A DNA stretch of 33,027 nt from NCBI GenBank assembly GCA_040399685.1, contig JBBART010000032.1:1-33027 (forward strand). The letters run 5' to 3'. The position numbers and the translations under genes were made by a program. Below are positions 8,035-16,230 of the stretch, in pieces; position 1 is the stretch's first letter; each line of letters begins with the position of its first letter. This DNA is from CAIQQQ01 sp040399685. Its GTDB lineage: Bacteria; Pseudomonadota; Alphaproteobacteria; Acetobacterales; Acetobacteraceae. Under the pieces are notes generated by a model. It saw only the letters and a list, made by a program, of their open reading frames with translations, was not told the DNA's origin and made no database searches.

Positions 8035-9663
8035 CTACATTCCGCCCGTATAGACCGGGCCGCCACCGCCTTCAGGCGTAACCCAGTCGATATTCTGGGT
8101 TGGGTCCTTGATGTCGCAGGTTTTGCAATGCACGCAGTTTTGCGCGTTGATCTGCAATTGCGGGGTTGCAGTGTCCGCACCCACGATTTCATACACGCCG
8201 GCCGGGCAATAGCGCGTCTCGGGGCTGCGATACTCTGCCCAATTGACGGAGATAGCCGTTGACGGGTCGCGCAGACGCAGATGCACCGGTTGGTCCTCGG
8301 CGTGATTGGTGTTGCTGATGAACACCGAGGACAGCTTGTCGAACGTGAGAACGCCATCCGGCTTCGGATAGACGATTGGTGTGGCGGCGCTGGCGGGTAT
8401 CAAGGTTTCGTGATCGGGATGAGGGTTGTGCAGCGTCCAGGGAGCCTTGCCGCCGAACACATAGGTGTCGATCGCCGCGTTCAAAAGGCCGCCCGCCATG
8501 CCCCATTTGGCAAAGCCGGGGCGAATGTTGCGCACGCCTTTCAGCTCCTCCCACAGCCAGCTAGCCTGCAATTTCTCGGTGTAGGAGACCGGCTCGGCCG
8601 CACGGTCGGCGGCCAGCGCCTCCGCCACCGCCTCGGCCGCCAGCATGCCGGACTTCATGGCCGTGTGGGTGCCCTTGATCTTGGCCACGTTCAGGAACCC
8701 GGCGGTGTCGCCCACCAGGCAGCCACCCGGAAAGGTCAGCTTGGGGATAGATTGCAGCCCGCCCTCGCTCAGCGCGCGCGCACCATAAGCGATGCGGCGA
8801 CCGCCCTCGAAATGCGGCCGCATGGCGGGGTGCAGCTTCAGGCGCTGCATTTCATCAAACGGCGAGAGAAACGGATTTTTGTAGTCCAGGCCAATGACGT
8901 AGCCATAGGACACCAGGTTGTCGCCCCAGTGATACAGCCAGGACCCGCCATAGGTGGCGTTGTCCACCGGCCAGCCGATCGTGTGTTCAATCAGGCCCGG
9001 CTTGTGGTTGGCCGCCGGAATTTCCCACAATTCCTTGATGCCGATGCCATAGGTCTGCGGGTCGCAGGTCTGGCGCAGGTCGAAACGCTCGAAGAGTTTC
9101 TTGGTGAGACTGCCGCGGCAGCCTTCGGCGAAAATCGTGTAGGCCGCCCGCAGCTCCATGCCCGGCTGATATTGCGAGGTCTGTTCGCCGTCGCGCCCAA
9201 CGCCCATGTCGCCGGTGGCGACGCCGACCACGCGGCCATCTTCCTCCAGCACTTCGGCGGCAGCGAACCCGGGATAGATCTCAACGCCCAACGCCTCGGC
9301 CTGCGTCGCCAGCCAGCGGCAGACATTGCCCAGCGAGCCGATATAGTTGCCGTGATTGTGCATCTGTGGCGGCGTCGGCAGGCGGATGGCGCGGGTTTCG
9401 GTCAGCAGCAGGAAGCGGTCGTCCGTGGCCTGGGTCGTCAGGGGCGGCTCGTTGTCGCGCCAGTCCGGCAGCAACTCGTCCAGCGCCCGCGGTTCGATGA
9501 CGGCGCCCGACAGGATATGGGCGCCGACTTCCACGCCTTTTTCCACCACGCATACCGCGCAATCAGGCGCCAGTTGCTTGAGACGGATCGCGGCTGCCAG
9601 GCCCGATGGTCCTGCACCGACGATCACGACGTCGAATTCCATCTGCTCGCGATCCGTGGCCAT
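8035..9663 (-). CDS. Electron transfer flavoprotein-ubiquinone oxidoreductase
   Basis: A 542-residue inner-membrane-associated flavo-iron-sulfur enzyme that passes electrons from reduced ETF, produced by acyl-CoA and amino-acid dehydrogenases, to ubiquinone. The N-terminus holds the FAD dinucleotide fold (FDVVIVGAGPSGLAAAIRLK). The middle region is typical (GHT/IGWPVDNATYGGSWLYH and GGCLVGDTAGFLNVAKIKGTH). The C-terminus carries the 4Fe-4S ligands: one Cys in RYCPAGVYE and three in NCVHCKTCDIKDP. The ATG at 9663 is preferred over one seven codons upstream because an AGGAG box lies nine bases before it. The gene is divergent from the uracil-DNA glycosylase gene. No etfAB is in the window. Confidence 0.96.
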   Translation of the reverse strand: MATDREQMEFDVVIVGAGPSGLAAAIRLKQLAPDCAVCVVEKGVEVGAHILSGAVIEPRALDELLPDWRDNEPPLTTQATDDRFLLLTETRAIRLPTPPQMHNHGNYIGSLGNVCRWLATQAEALGVEIYPGFAAAEVLEEDGRVVGVATGDMGVGRDGEQTSQYQPGMELRAAYTIFAEGCRGSLTKKLFERFDLRQTCDPQTYGIGIKELWEIPAANHKPGLIEHTIGWPVDNATYGGSWLYHWGDNLVSYGYVIGLDYKNPFLSPFDEMQRLKLHPAMRPHFEGGRRIAYGARALSEGGLQSIPKLTFPGGCLVGDTAGFLNVAKIKGTHTAMKSGMLAAEAVAEALAADRAAEPVSYTEKLQASWLWEELKGVRNIRPGFAKWGMAGGLLNAAIDTYVFGGKAPWTLHNPHPDHETLIPASAATPIVYPKPDGVLTFDKLSSVFISNTNHAEDQPVHLRLRDPSTAISVNWAEYRSPETRYCPAGVYEIVGADTATPQLQINAQNCVHCKTCDIKDPTQNIDWVTPEGGGGPVYTGGM

Positions 9664-9762
9664 GCGCTCTGTCTCCTCATCCACCCACCGATATGGGGTG
9701 CGAAATCAAATTAAGAGGGTTGGCGCGGTTGCGCAAAACCGGGGTGCGCACGACGATAGGGA

Positions 9763-10548
9763 ATGGACATGCTGGCGGCGCTGCGGCTGCAGATTGAATG
9801 GGGTGCTGACGAGGCGCTGGAGGACGCTCCGGTGTGTCGTGTGGCCGTGCGCATCGCACAGCCTATGCCTGAGGCGCGCATGTTGGCACAGGATGCGCCC
9901 CCCTCTCCGTTCTCCATTCCAACCATGGCGCCCGTGCAACGCGCCGTGGAGCGCGCCGAACACGCGGCCCAAGCGGCCAACAGCCTCGACGAACTTCAAG
10001 CAGCCCTTGCCAATTTCGACGGGTGCAACCTCGCTGCCACCGCCACCAGCCTGGTGTTCAGCGACGGCAACCCCGAATCGGGGCTGATGCTGATCGGCGA
10101 AGGCCCGGGTGCTGAGGAAGATCGCGCCGGGCGGCCGTTCGTGGGCCCGGCCGGACTTTTGCTGGACCGGATGCTGGCCAGCATCGGGATCGACCGCACC
10201 CACTGCCTGATGACCAACCTCATCGCCTGGCGCCCGCCGGGCAATCGCAACCCCACCGACAACGAAGTCGCGCTCTGCCTGCCGTTCCTGCTGCGCCATA
10301 TCGCCCTGGTGCAACCCAAACGACTGGTGCTTTTCGGTGCGGTTGCCAGCCATGCACTGCTCGGCACCAAGGCAGGCATCACGCGGTTGCGGGGGCGCTG
10401 GACCGAGGTTGCGGTGCCTGGACTGGAAGCGCCGGTGCGGGCCATGCCGATGCAGCATCCGTTGACATTGCTGCGAAACAGCGCGGCAAAGCGAGATGCT
10501 TGGAGCGACATGATCGCCCTGCGGCGCGACCTCGATGACCTGAAATAA
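9763..10548 (+). CDS. Uracil-DNA glycosylase, family 4-like
   Basis: A 261-residue base-excision-repair glycosylase that removes uracil from DNA. The active-site motif GEGPGAEEDRAGRPFVGPAG (about 113-131) and the C-terminal HPLTLLRN loop (232-239) are those of family 4. The spacing and the run AWRPPGNRNPTDNEVALCLPFL also fit. Family 4 enzymes normally bind a 4Fe-4S cluster through four cysteines. Here only two are in place (Cys88 in FDGC and Cys172); Phe85 and Trp156 occupy the other two positions, so the cluster may be absent. The first ~70 residues are a poorly conserved, Ala-rich linker. It heads a plus-strand run with the lytic transglycosylase and moaB, although 122 bp separate it from the former. 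Confidence 0.88.
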   Translation: MDMLAALRLQIEWGADEALEDAPVCRVAVRIAQPMPEARMLAQDAPPSPFSIPTMAPVQRAVERAEHAAQAANSLDELQAALANFDGCNLAATATSLVFSDGNPESGLMLIGEGPGAEEDRAGRPFVGPAGLLLDRMLASIGIDRTHCLMTNLIAWRPPGNRNPTDNEVALCLPFLLRHIALVQPKRLVLFGAVASHALLGTKAGITRLRGRWTEVAVPGLEAPVRAMPMQHPLTLLRNSAAKRDAWSDMIALRRDLDDLK

Positions 10549-10611
10549 CATTTTTGTGATCGCTTGCTAGTCGCTTGTGTTGGCTTGAAAATTCGCGGGT
10601 GGTCGCATTCT

Positions 10612-10625
10612 TGAGACCCGTCTCA
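10612..10625. promoter_or_regulatory. Inverted repeat upstream of the lytic transglycosylase gene
   Basis: TGAGAC-CC-GTCTCA is a perfect six-base inverted repeat with a two-base centre, lying 46 bases before the lytic transglycosylase start. It could be an operator half-site pair. A 12-base palindrome can also occur by chance, and no regulator is encoded next to it. Confidence 0.25.
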
Positions 10626-10670
10626 CCACTTAAGGTTGCGTTTGACAGCCCAGGCGTGTAGCCAGCCGGT

Positions 10671-12548
10671 ATGCGAGGGTTCGGTTCTGCGTTCTCACGT
10701 CTTCCTGTTGCGCGCATTTTTCTGGCTGGGGCCGCAATCCTGGCTGGCGCTTCGACCACGAAGGCGGACGCCCAAACACAGGCTACAATGGACGAAATGG
10801 CCTTCGCGGTTCCGCGATTGGACCCTCGCGGCGCGTCTGGCATCGTGCTGCCGCGCCCATTGCCGGCCAGCGAAGCCGCCCGCATCAAACGTATTTTTGG
10901 CCTGCAGGCGCGTGGTGACATCGGGCTTGCCGGCAACCTGACCGCCGATCTCGATATCACCACCCAAAGCGGGCGGGATATGCTGGGGCATCTGCTGGCA
11001 GACCGCTATCTGGGGCCGTCCACACGCCCCAGCGCCGAGGCGTTGCAGGATTGGCTGCGGCAATGGCCCAGCCTGCCCGACGCCCGCGCCTTGCACGCGT
11101 TGCTGATGACGCGGCTGCCAAAGGGCGCTGCACCGCCATCGACGCCTGAACTGGCCTATCTGGCCCAAGAGGCCCCCGGCAACGCGTCCACCCCCATCCC
11201 GGAAGAGAGTGAACCGCAGCGATTTACCCTGGCGCGAAACCTCTCGCTCGACCGATCGGTGCGCGATACGGCGCGCGCTCGGGGTGCCGCCGGGGTGGAA
11301 CGCCTGCTGTCCAGCACCGCGGGCCTGTCGCCGGCCTATGATTCCCAACTGCGCGGCGAAGCTGCCCAGATCCTGTTCACGCTGAACCGAGACGCTGAAG
11401 CCTATGCGCTCGGCCGGGCCGGCATGCGACCATGCGGCCCGTCTGGTTGTCAGTCCGCCGCGTTGGCCGGGCAAATGGCCGGGCTGGCCGCTTGGCGAAT
11501 GGGCCGTGCCGACCTGGCACGCCCGATGTTCGAAGCAGCCTGGCGTGCGGAAGTGACGACATCGGCATTGCGCAGCGCAAGCGCATTCTGGGCCGCACGG
11601 GCCCAGTTGCGCACCGGAAAAGTGTCTGCCTACCAGCCATGGATGATGCGGGCCAGCATAGAGTCCCGCACGTTCTATGGCATGTTGGCACGCCGCACGC
11701 TGGGGCTGGGCTTCGGCTTCGCCCCTGGTGGACGGGACACGCGCGAACTGCTCAGCGAGGCCGATATCGAGGCGGTGGCCGCCACAGACGAGGGCATGCG
11801 GGCCTTTGCCTTGCTGCAGGTGGGCCAACTGATCCGCGCAGAGGCGGAATTGCGCCAGCTTTGGCCCGCGGCGACCGACAAGCCGGCACTCGGCCGCGCC
11901 ATCATGCTGGTGGCGCAGAAGGCCGGGCTGACGCAGCTTGCCGCCCAACTGGCGGACCTGGTGCAGGCCCGCGACGGCATTCCGCGCGACGCCACCCGGT
12001 TCGCCGTGCCGCGACTGACCCCGGATGGCGGATTTCGGGTGGATCCGGCGATGATTTACGGGATCACGCGGACGGAATCGAATTTCAACACGTCTCTTGT
12101 CTCGACCGCAGGCGCCACCGGACTGATGCAGATCATGCCCGAGACGGCGAGCTTCCTGGCCGGACGCCAGGCCGACGCCCAGATGCGCGGCACGTTGCGC
12201 GATCCCGGACTGAACCTTGATCTGGGCCAGCGCTATCTGGCTTATCTTGCGCAGCATGAAGTCATCGCAGGCGATCTGCTGCGGATGCTGGCGAGCTACA
12301 ACAGCGGCCCCGGCAGCTTCGCCCGGTGGAGCACCGGCATTCAAGACCAAGGCGACCCGCTGCTGTTCATCGAGGCTATCCCGGTGGATGAAACCCGCGC
12401 CTATGTGCCGCGCGTTCTGACATACACCTGGATCTATGCGGCACGCATGAACCTGCCGACCCGCAGCCTGGACGAACTGGCTGCCGGGGTGGCGCCGCGC
12501 TATCATCCCTTGACCACCTTGCAGGAACCGCCGGCCCGTCTCCATTGA
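10671..12548 (+). CDS. Soluble lytic murein transglycosylase (SLT family)
   Basis: A 625-residue periplasmic enzyme that cleaves the glycan strands of peptidoglycan to give 1,6-anhydro-muropeptides. The N-terminus has a signal peptide (basic MRGFGSAFSRLPVAR, then a hydrophobic stretch, cleavage probably after KADA around residue 34). A long alpha-helical, Ala-rich region of about 400 residues, typical of the superhelical ring of Slt70, follows. The C-terminal catalytic domain has the Glu469 motif GITRTESNFN, then STAGATGLMQIMPETA and LASYNSGPG. The family's usual length is 600-700 residues. No strong Shine-Dalgarno precedes the ATG at 10671, so the exact start is slightly uncertain. moaB follows 33 bp downstream. 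Confidence 0.93.
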   Translation: MRGFGSAFSRLPVARIFLAGAAILAGASTTKADAQTQATMDEMAFAVPRLDPRGASGIVLPRPLPASEAARIKRIFGLQARGDIGLAGNLTADLDITTQSGRDMLGHLLADRYLGPSTRPSAEALQDWLRQWPSLPDARALHALLMTRLPKGAAPPSTPELAYLAQEAPGNASTPIPEESEPQRFTLARNLSLDRSVRDTARARGAAGVERLLSSTAGLSPAYDSQLRGEAAQILFTLNRDAEAYALGRAGMRPCGPSGCQSAALAGQMAGLAAWRMGRADLARPMFEAAWRAEVTTSALRSASAFWAARAQLRTGKVSAYQPWMMRASIESRTFYGMLARRTLGLGFGFAPGGRDTRELLSEADIEAVAATDEGMRAFALLQVGQLIRAEAELRQLWPAATDKPALGRAIMLVAQKAGLTQLAAQLADLVQARDGIPRDATRFAVPRLTPDGGFRVDPAMIYGITRTESNFNTSLVSTAGATGLMQIMPETASFLAGRQADAQMRGTLRDPGLNLDLGQRYLAYLAQHEVIAGDLLRMLASYNSGPGSFARWSTGIQDQGDPLLFIEAIPVDETRAYVPRVLTYTWIYAARMNLPTRSLDELAAGVAPRYHPLTTLQEPPARLH

Positions 12549-12581
12549 CGACCACGCGCCTGCACCATCAGGAAACGCGCC

Positions 12582-13127
12582 ATGGCCCGGATCGACGAAA
12601 CACGCCCCTTCATCGCCTGCAACATCGCGATCCTGACGGTGTCCGATACACGCACACTGGCCAACGACACCTCAGGCGACACGTTGGCCAAACGCGTGAC
12701 CGATGCTGGACACACATTGGCAGAACGTGCGATCGAGCGTGACGATGCCGATCGGATGACAGTTCTTTTGAAGAAATGGATTTCTGATCCATCGATTGAC
12801 GTCATCATCACAACCGGGGGCACCGGCATTACCGGGCGCGATGTGACACCGGAGGCGTTTTCGCGCGTCCTGGAGAAAACCATCGATGGGTTTGGTGAGT
12901 TGTTCCGGATGCTCAGCTATCAGAAGATCGGCACCTCGGCCATCCAGTCGCGTGCAATCGGCGGTGTTGCAGGTGGAACCTACATGTTTGCACTGCCCGG
13001 CAGCACCGGCGCGGTCAAGGATGGTTGGGATGACATCCTCGTTTGGCAACTCGACAACCGCCACCGCCCTTGCAATCTTGTAGAGCTGATGCCGAGACTT
13101 CAGGAGCATCTGGTCATAAAGGCATAA
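12582..13127 (+). CDS. moaB: Molybdenum cofactor biosynthesis protein B
   Basis: A 181-residue MogA/MoaB-fold protein, associated with adenylylation of molybdopterin before molybdenum insertion. It has the expected strands and loops: NIAILTVSDTR (14-24), VIITTGGTGITGRD (74-87) and ALPGSTGAVKDGWD (137-150). The N-terminal position of SDTR and the length match MoaB rather than the longer MoeA. An AGGAA box lies about eight bases before the ATG. It sits 33 bp behind the lytic transglycosylase gene with no other molybdenum-cofactor genes nearby, so this is a stand-alone moaB. It converges on the dienelactone-hydrolase-like gene. Confidence 0.93.
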   Translation: MARIDETRPFIACNIAILTVSDTRTLANDTSGDTLAKRVTDAGHTLAERAIERDDADRMTVLLKKWISDPSIDVIITTGGTGITGRDVTPEAFSRVLEKTIDGFGELFRMLSYQKIGTSAIQSRAIGGVAGGTYMFALPGSTGAVKDGWDDILVWQLDNRHRPCNLVELMPRLQEHLVIKA

Positions 13128-13162
13128 TACCCAGATCAGGACTTGGTCGTTCCAAACAGGCC

Positions 13163-13200
13163 GATGGCATCAGTTAGATTTCAAATCACCTGACGCCATC
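13163..13200. terminator. Stem-loop between convergent moaB and hydrolase genes
   Basis: GATGGCATCAG (13163-13173) faces CTGACGCCATC (13190-13200), an 11-pair stem with one imperfect pair (A-C on the plus transcript, a G-U wobble on the minus). The loop contains the hydrolase stop codon. The position between two convergent genes fits a bidirectional terminator, but neither side has a strong T-run. Confidence 0.4.
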
Positions 13201-14025
13201 ACCAAGATATTTATTTAAAAACGCACGCGTTCGCTCGTAGCTGTCGTGCGCAGCCGTCCAGTCAAATTGCGCCGGATGTCCAAGAACCGTGCGCCGGGGC
13301 GTCACGTCCGGGTTGTCGAAGTTGTGCACCACGCCTTGATATGTGTGCAGTTGGGCAATCTGGTCAGGTCGCATCGCAGCGCCGAAAGCCGCACAGGTGG
13401 CCGCTGGATCGCCCCAATTATCCGCATCGCCGTTCAGTGAAAGCAGGGGCGTCGTGCCGTGAAATTCCGGCTGCCGGCAGGGTCCATAATAGTTGACCGA
13501 CGCCTTGATCAGATGTGGTTGATCATGTTCGAACGCGCGCCTTGTGACCGTGACGGCCGTGGCACCACCGTGCGAAAAGCCGATAACGCCAATTCGGTTC
13601 GCATCGATATGGGCGTGCGCGCCAAGCGCCATCGCCGCGTTCAGCACGTCCCCCGAACGATCCAACGGGCTAACCTTTGGCTGGTCTTCCGGGGCGCAAA
13701 CCGATCGGATGTTCCGCGCCTTGAAACTGTCGAGCACGAAGGCTGCATATCCCCACGCATTCAAACGGTCCGCCCAGCGTTCCATGTTGGCCCCGGTGCC
13801 GAGACCGCCGCATCCGTGCAGCAAGATGACCACCGGGTATGGACCACCCGACCCCGGCAAGCTGAGCTTTCCGCTCAATGGGGCGGGTGCCGGGCGTGCA
13901 CCGGTTGCCGTTGGAATGGGATTGGACGGAACCTGCACCACCTCTGCCGCAAGAGCCGAGTGCGCTATCATCGCCATCGCCATCAACCCGACTCGTGTCA
14001 CCATCCCCCGCATCGCCATTGGCAT
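13186..14025 (-). CDS. Secreted dienelactone hydrolase-like alpha/beta hydrolase
   Basis: A 279-residue alpha/beta hydrolase of the dienelactone hydrolase group, probably exported: residues 1-26 form a signal peptide ending in HSALAA. The oxyanion-side strand PYPVVILLHGCGG (62-74) precedes the nucleophile elbow GFSHGG with Ser151. An acidic residue in NGDADNW (Asp200 or Asp202) and His234 in GVVHNFDNPD complete the triad. True dienelactone hydrolases use Cys, so the substrate here is probably an ester of another kind. A much longer open frame on this strand runs upstream through the radical SAM gene, but the signal peptide fixes the start at 14025 or at an ATG two or four codons later. It is divergent from the radical SAM gene. 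Confidence 0.87.
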   Translation of the reverse strand: MPMAMRGMVTRVGLMAMAMIAHSALAAEVVQVPSNPIPTATGARPAPAPLSGKLSLPGSGGPYPVVILLHGCGGLGTGANMERWADRLNAWGYAAFVLDSFKARNIRSVCAPEDQPKVSPLDRSGDVLNAAMALGAHAHIDANRIGVIGFSHGGATAVTVTRRAFEHDQPHLIKASVNYYGPCRQPEFHGTTPLLSLNGDADNWGDPAATCAAFGAAMRPDQIAQLHTYQGVVHNFDNPDVTPRRTVLGHPAQFDWTAAHDSYERTRAFLNKYLGDGVR

Positions 14026-14097
14026 GTTCTCTTTTCGTTCTTGACGTACTCGCCCGATTTGCGCATCCTGCACCAGGAACAAACAGGGATCAACGTC

Positions 14098-15351
14098 ATG
14101 CGCGCGCAAGAACAGACCCGCACGTATCGCGACTTCGATCTGGCGCGGGAGATCGATCCTGACGAGATCGACGCCATGGACCGCGCAGGTCAGCCAGACA
14201 GCGCATTCGGCCCGAAATCGGCCGAAAATCGTGGCCTGTCGATCCCGCCGGTGCCCCCACACGCCATCAAGATGCCAGCCCAGCGCGGCCGCGGCGCCAC
14301 GATCAATCCGCCCTCGCGCTTCGACGCCCAGAAAGCCAGTGTGTTCGATGACGGCTGGGACACGCTGAACGCCGATTTCGCCGAACTGCCGCCGCTGCGC
14401 ACCACACTCGTGCGCGACGCAAGCCGCAGCGTGATCAGTTGGAACGAAAGCCCCGACCTCGGTTTCGACCGTGCGGTGAACCCGTATCGTGGTTGCGAGC
14501 ATGGCTGCGTTTACTGCTATGCCCGTCCGTCGCACGCCTATCTTGGCTATTCGCCGGGCCTGGATTTCGAAACCAAGCTGCTGTTCAAGCCGGATGTGGC
14601 ATCGCTGCTGGAAAAGGAACTTCGCCGCCCCGGCTATGTGGCCCGCCCATTGGCGCTGGGGTCCAACACCGACCCGTACCAACCGATCGAACGCACGTTG
14701 AAGCTGACGCGCGAGGTGCTGGAAGTGATGGATAGATTCAGCCACCCCGTCACCATCGTGACGAAATCCGCCGGCGTGCTGCGGGACCTGGACATTCTTC
14801 AGGAACTGGCCAGCCGCAACCTGGTGCGGGTCTATCTGTCTGTCACCACGCTGGACGCAACGCTGGCGCGACGGATGGAGCCGCGCGCGGCAACCCCGAT
14901 GCGGCGGCTGCAAGCGATCAGTGAATTGTCGCGCGCCGGCGTGCCCACCGGCGTGCTGGCGGCGCCGATGATCCCGGCCCTCAACGATGCCGAGATGGAG
15001 CGGATTCTGGAGGCGGCAGCCAAGGCGGGCGCCCGGCAAGCCGGCTATGTGTTGTTGCGGCTTCCACACGAGATCAAGCAGATCTTCGAGGATTGGCTGC
15101 ACACCCATTACCCCGACCGGGCCCGCCATGTGCTGGACCTGGTGCGCGAAACCCGGGCCGGTGGATTGAACGATAGTCGATTCGGCAAGCGCTTCACCGG
15201 CACCGGTGTCTATGCCGATTTGCTGGCGCGCCGGTTCAGCCGTGCCGCCCGGCAATGGAAGTTGGAAGAACGCCAGGATCTGGATTGTTCGCAGTTTCGT
15301 GCACCGGCAGCAGCGCCTGGATTTGCAGAAAATCAGATGTCGCTGTTCTGA
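14098..15351 (+). CDS. PA0069-family radical SAM protein
   Basis: A 417-residue radical S-adenosylmethionine protein of the SplB-related COG1533/PA0069 group. The 4Fe-4S motif is RGCEHGCVYCYAR, a CX3CX2C with Cys133, Cys137 and Cys140. Conserved stretches around it include NPYRGC, ALGSNTDPYQPIE and VTIVTKSAGVLRDLD. The N-terminal ~100 residues have the PQRGRGA(T)INPP-like segment typical of this family, which spore photoproduct lyases lack. The open frame extends 213 codons upstream, but family similarity and an AGGGA box support the ATG at 14098. The reaction is unknown. The acid phosphatase gene follows 85 bp downstream. Confidence 0.9.
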   Translation: MRAQEQTRTYRDFDLAREIDPDEIDAMDRAGQPDSAFGPKSAENRGLSIPPVPPHAIKMPAQRGRGATINPPSRFDAQKASVFDDGWDTLNADFAELPPLRTTLVRDASRSVISWNESPDLGFDRAVNPYRGCEHGCVYCYARPSHAYLGYSPGLDFETKLLFKPDVASLLEKELRRPGYVARPLALGSNTDPYQPIERTLKLTREVLEVMDRFSHPVTIVTKSAGVLRDLDILQELASRNLVRVYLSVTTLDATLARRMEPRAATPMRRLQAISELSRAGVPTGVLAAPMIPALNDAEMERILEAAAKAGARQAGYVLLRLPHEIKQIFEDWLHTHYPDRARHVLDLVRETRAGGLNDSRFGKRFTGTGVYADLLARRFSRAARQWKLEERQDLDCSQFRAPAAAPGFAENQMSLF

Positions 15352-15356
15352 GCGCC

Positions 15357-15374
15357 GAATGTCACAAAACATTC
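15357..15374. promoter_or_regulatory. Inverted repeat upstream of the acid phosphatase gene
   Basis: GAATGT (15357-15362) and ACATTC (15369-15374) form a perfect six-base inverted repeat around a six-base spacer, right after the radical SAM stop codon and 63 bases before the phosphatase start. It could be a regulator site for the phosphatase gene. It does not match a full Pho box, which would need two spaced direct repeats. Confidence 0.25.
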
Positions 15375-15436
15375 GCTTGCCCCAATTCCGCCTTACGGGC
15401 GTGTGTCATTGCATGACCCTCCCGGAGCCATATTCC

Positions 15437-16132
15437 ATGATGTCGCCACGTCGCCTGCTTCTCGCCTCAGCGTTCGCGATCGCGTTCGCCCTTCCTGCAT
15501 TCGCTGCCGAGCCTTACATCACCGGCAAGTCGATGGACCTCACACTCCTCGTGCCACCGCCTCCGACCAAAGGTTCGGACGCCGACAAGGCCGACATGAT
15601 GGCAGTGCTCGAAGCACAGATGCATGCGAGCGATGCCCGCAAGGCACAGGCACTGGCTGATTCGGATGAGACAGTGTTCGTGATGTTCACCTCGGTGCTG
15701 GGTGAAAAATTCGTCACCGGCGGGCTGCCCAAGGCGTCAAAACTGTTCGAGCGCATTGGTGACAGCGAAGACGACACGCTCGATGCCGCCAAGCCATTTT
15801 TTGGGCGCGTTCGTCCGTGGCTGGCCAACCCGCAGGTGGCCGCGATCGCCAAGCCGACCAAAAGCGGTTCGTATCCGTCGGGCCACACCACGCGCGTGAC
15901 GATCAACGCGATCATGGTCGCCGCGATGGTGCCGGAAAAGAAGGCCGAGATCTGGGTCCGGGCTGAAGATTACGCCGAAAGCCGCGTCATCGGTGGCATG
16001 CACTACCCAACGGACGTTCTGGCTGGCTGGCGCACCGGCACCGCCATGGCCGGCGTGATGCTGCAAGACCCGGCGTTCAAGGCCGACTTCGAGGCTGCCA
16101 AGGCGGAAGTTCGCGCCGCCCTGGGGCTGTAA
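15437..16132 (+). CDS. Periplasmic class A (PAP2-type) acid phosphatase
   Basis: A 231-residue non-specific acid phosphatase of the PhoN/PAP2 vanadium-haloperoxidase fold, expected to release phosphate from organic monoesters in the periplasm. A signal peptide (MMSPRRLLLASAFAIAFALPAFA, cut before AEP) is clear. The three phosphatase motifs appear in order: KPFFGRVRP, GSYPSGHTTR, and SRVIGGMHYPTDVLAG, whose His is the expected nucleophile. GGAG at 15424-15427, nine bases before the ATG, decides the start; an ATG eight codons upstream (15413) is less likely. It is followed by two strong hairpins and then the TetR gene. Confidence 0.92.
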   Translation: MMSPRRLLLASAFAIAFALPAFAAEPYITGKSMDLTLLVPPPPTKGSDADKADMMAVLEAQMHASDARKAQALADSDETVFVMFTSVLGEKFVTGGLPKASKLFERIGDSEDDTLDAAKPFFGRVRPWLANPQVAAIAKPTKSGSYPSGHTTRVTINAIMVAAMVPEKKAEIWVRAEDYAESRVIGGMHYPTDVLAGWRTGTAMAGVMLQDPAFKADFEAAKAEVRAALGL

Positions 16133-16138
16133 GAAAAA

Positions 16139-16161
16139 GGGCCGGGACAACGTCCCGGCCC
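16139..16161. terminator. Perfect 10-bp hairpin after the phosphatase gene
   Basis: GGGCCGGGAC (16139-16148) and GTCCCGGCCC (16152-16161) form a perfect ten-pair stem with a three-base loop, seven bases after the phosphatase stop codon. The stem is preceded by AAAAA on the plus strand, so the canonical U-run appears only in a minus-strand transcript. It probably ends phosphatase transcription and may work in both directions. Confidence 0.65.
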
Positions 16162-16173
16162 GCTGACCCGCGT

Positions 16174-16202
16174 GACCGGCGCCAGCAACACTGGTGCCGG
16201 TC
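16174..16202. terminator. Second hairpin in the phosphatase-TetR gap
   Basis: GACCGGCGCCAG (16174-16185) pairs with CTGGTGCCGGTC (16191-16202) over 12 positions with one G-U wobble and a five-base loop. It follows the first hairpin by 12 bases and has no T-run. It may be a back-up terminator or an mRNA-end stabiliser, or part of the TetR leader. Confidence 0.4.
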
Positions 16203-16207
16203 CATCC

Positions 16208-16230
16208 GGGTGATGTATCACCCCGATACA
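16208..16230. promoter_or_regulatory. Overlapping palindromes at the TetR gene start (candidate operator)
   Basis: Two inverted repeats overlap here. GGGTGAT-GT-ATCACCC (16208-16223) is perfect with seven-base arms, and TGTATC-ACCCC-GATACA (16214-16230) is perfect with six-base arms, its last A being the first base of the TetR ATG. Repeats of this size beside a TetR gene commonly are the regulator's own operator. Autorepression is inferred from position, not shown. Confidence 0.5.

Noticed and set aside
10695..12545. 616-codon open frame on the minus strand opposite the lytic transglycosylase
   Set aside because: It mirrors the real gene codon for codon, has no recognisable motif and is Gln/His/Arg-rich, as expected for an antisense shadow in GC-rich DNA.
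15357..15420. Possible Pho box before the acid phosphatase
   Set aside because: TGTCAC and TGTCAT occur, but not as the spaced direct repeats a Pho box needs. Only the short inverted repeat is reported.
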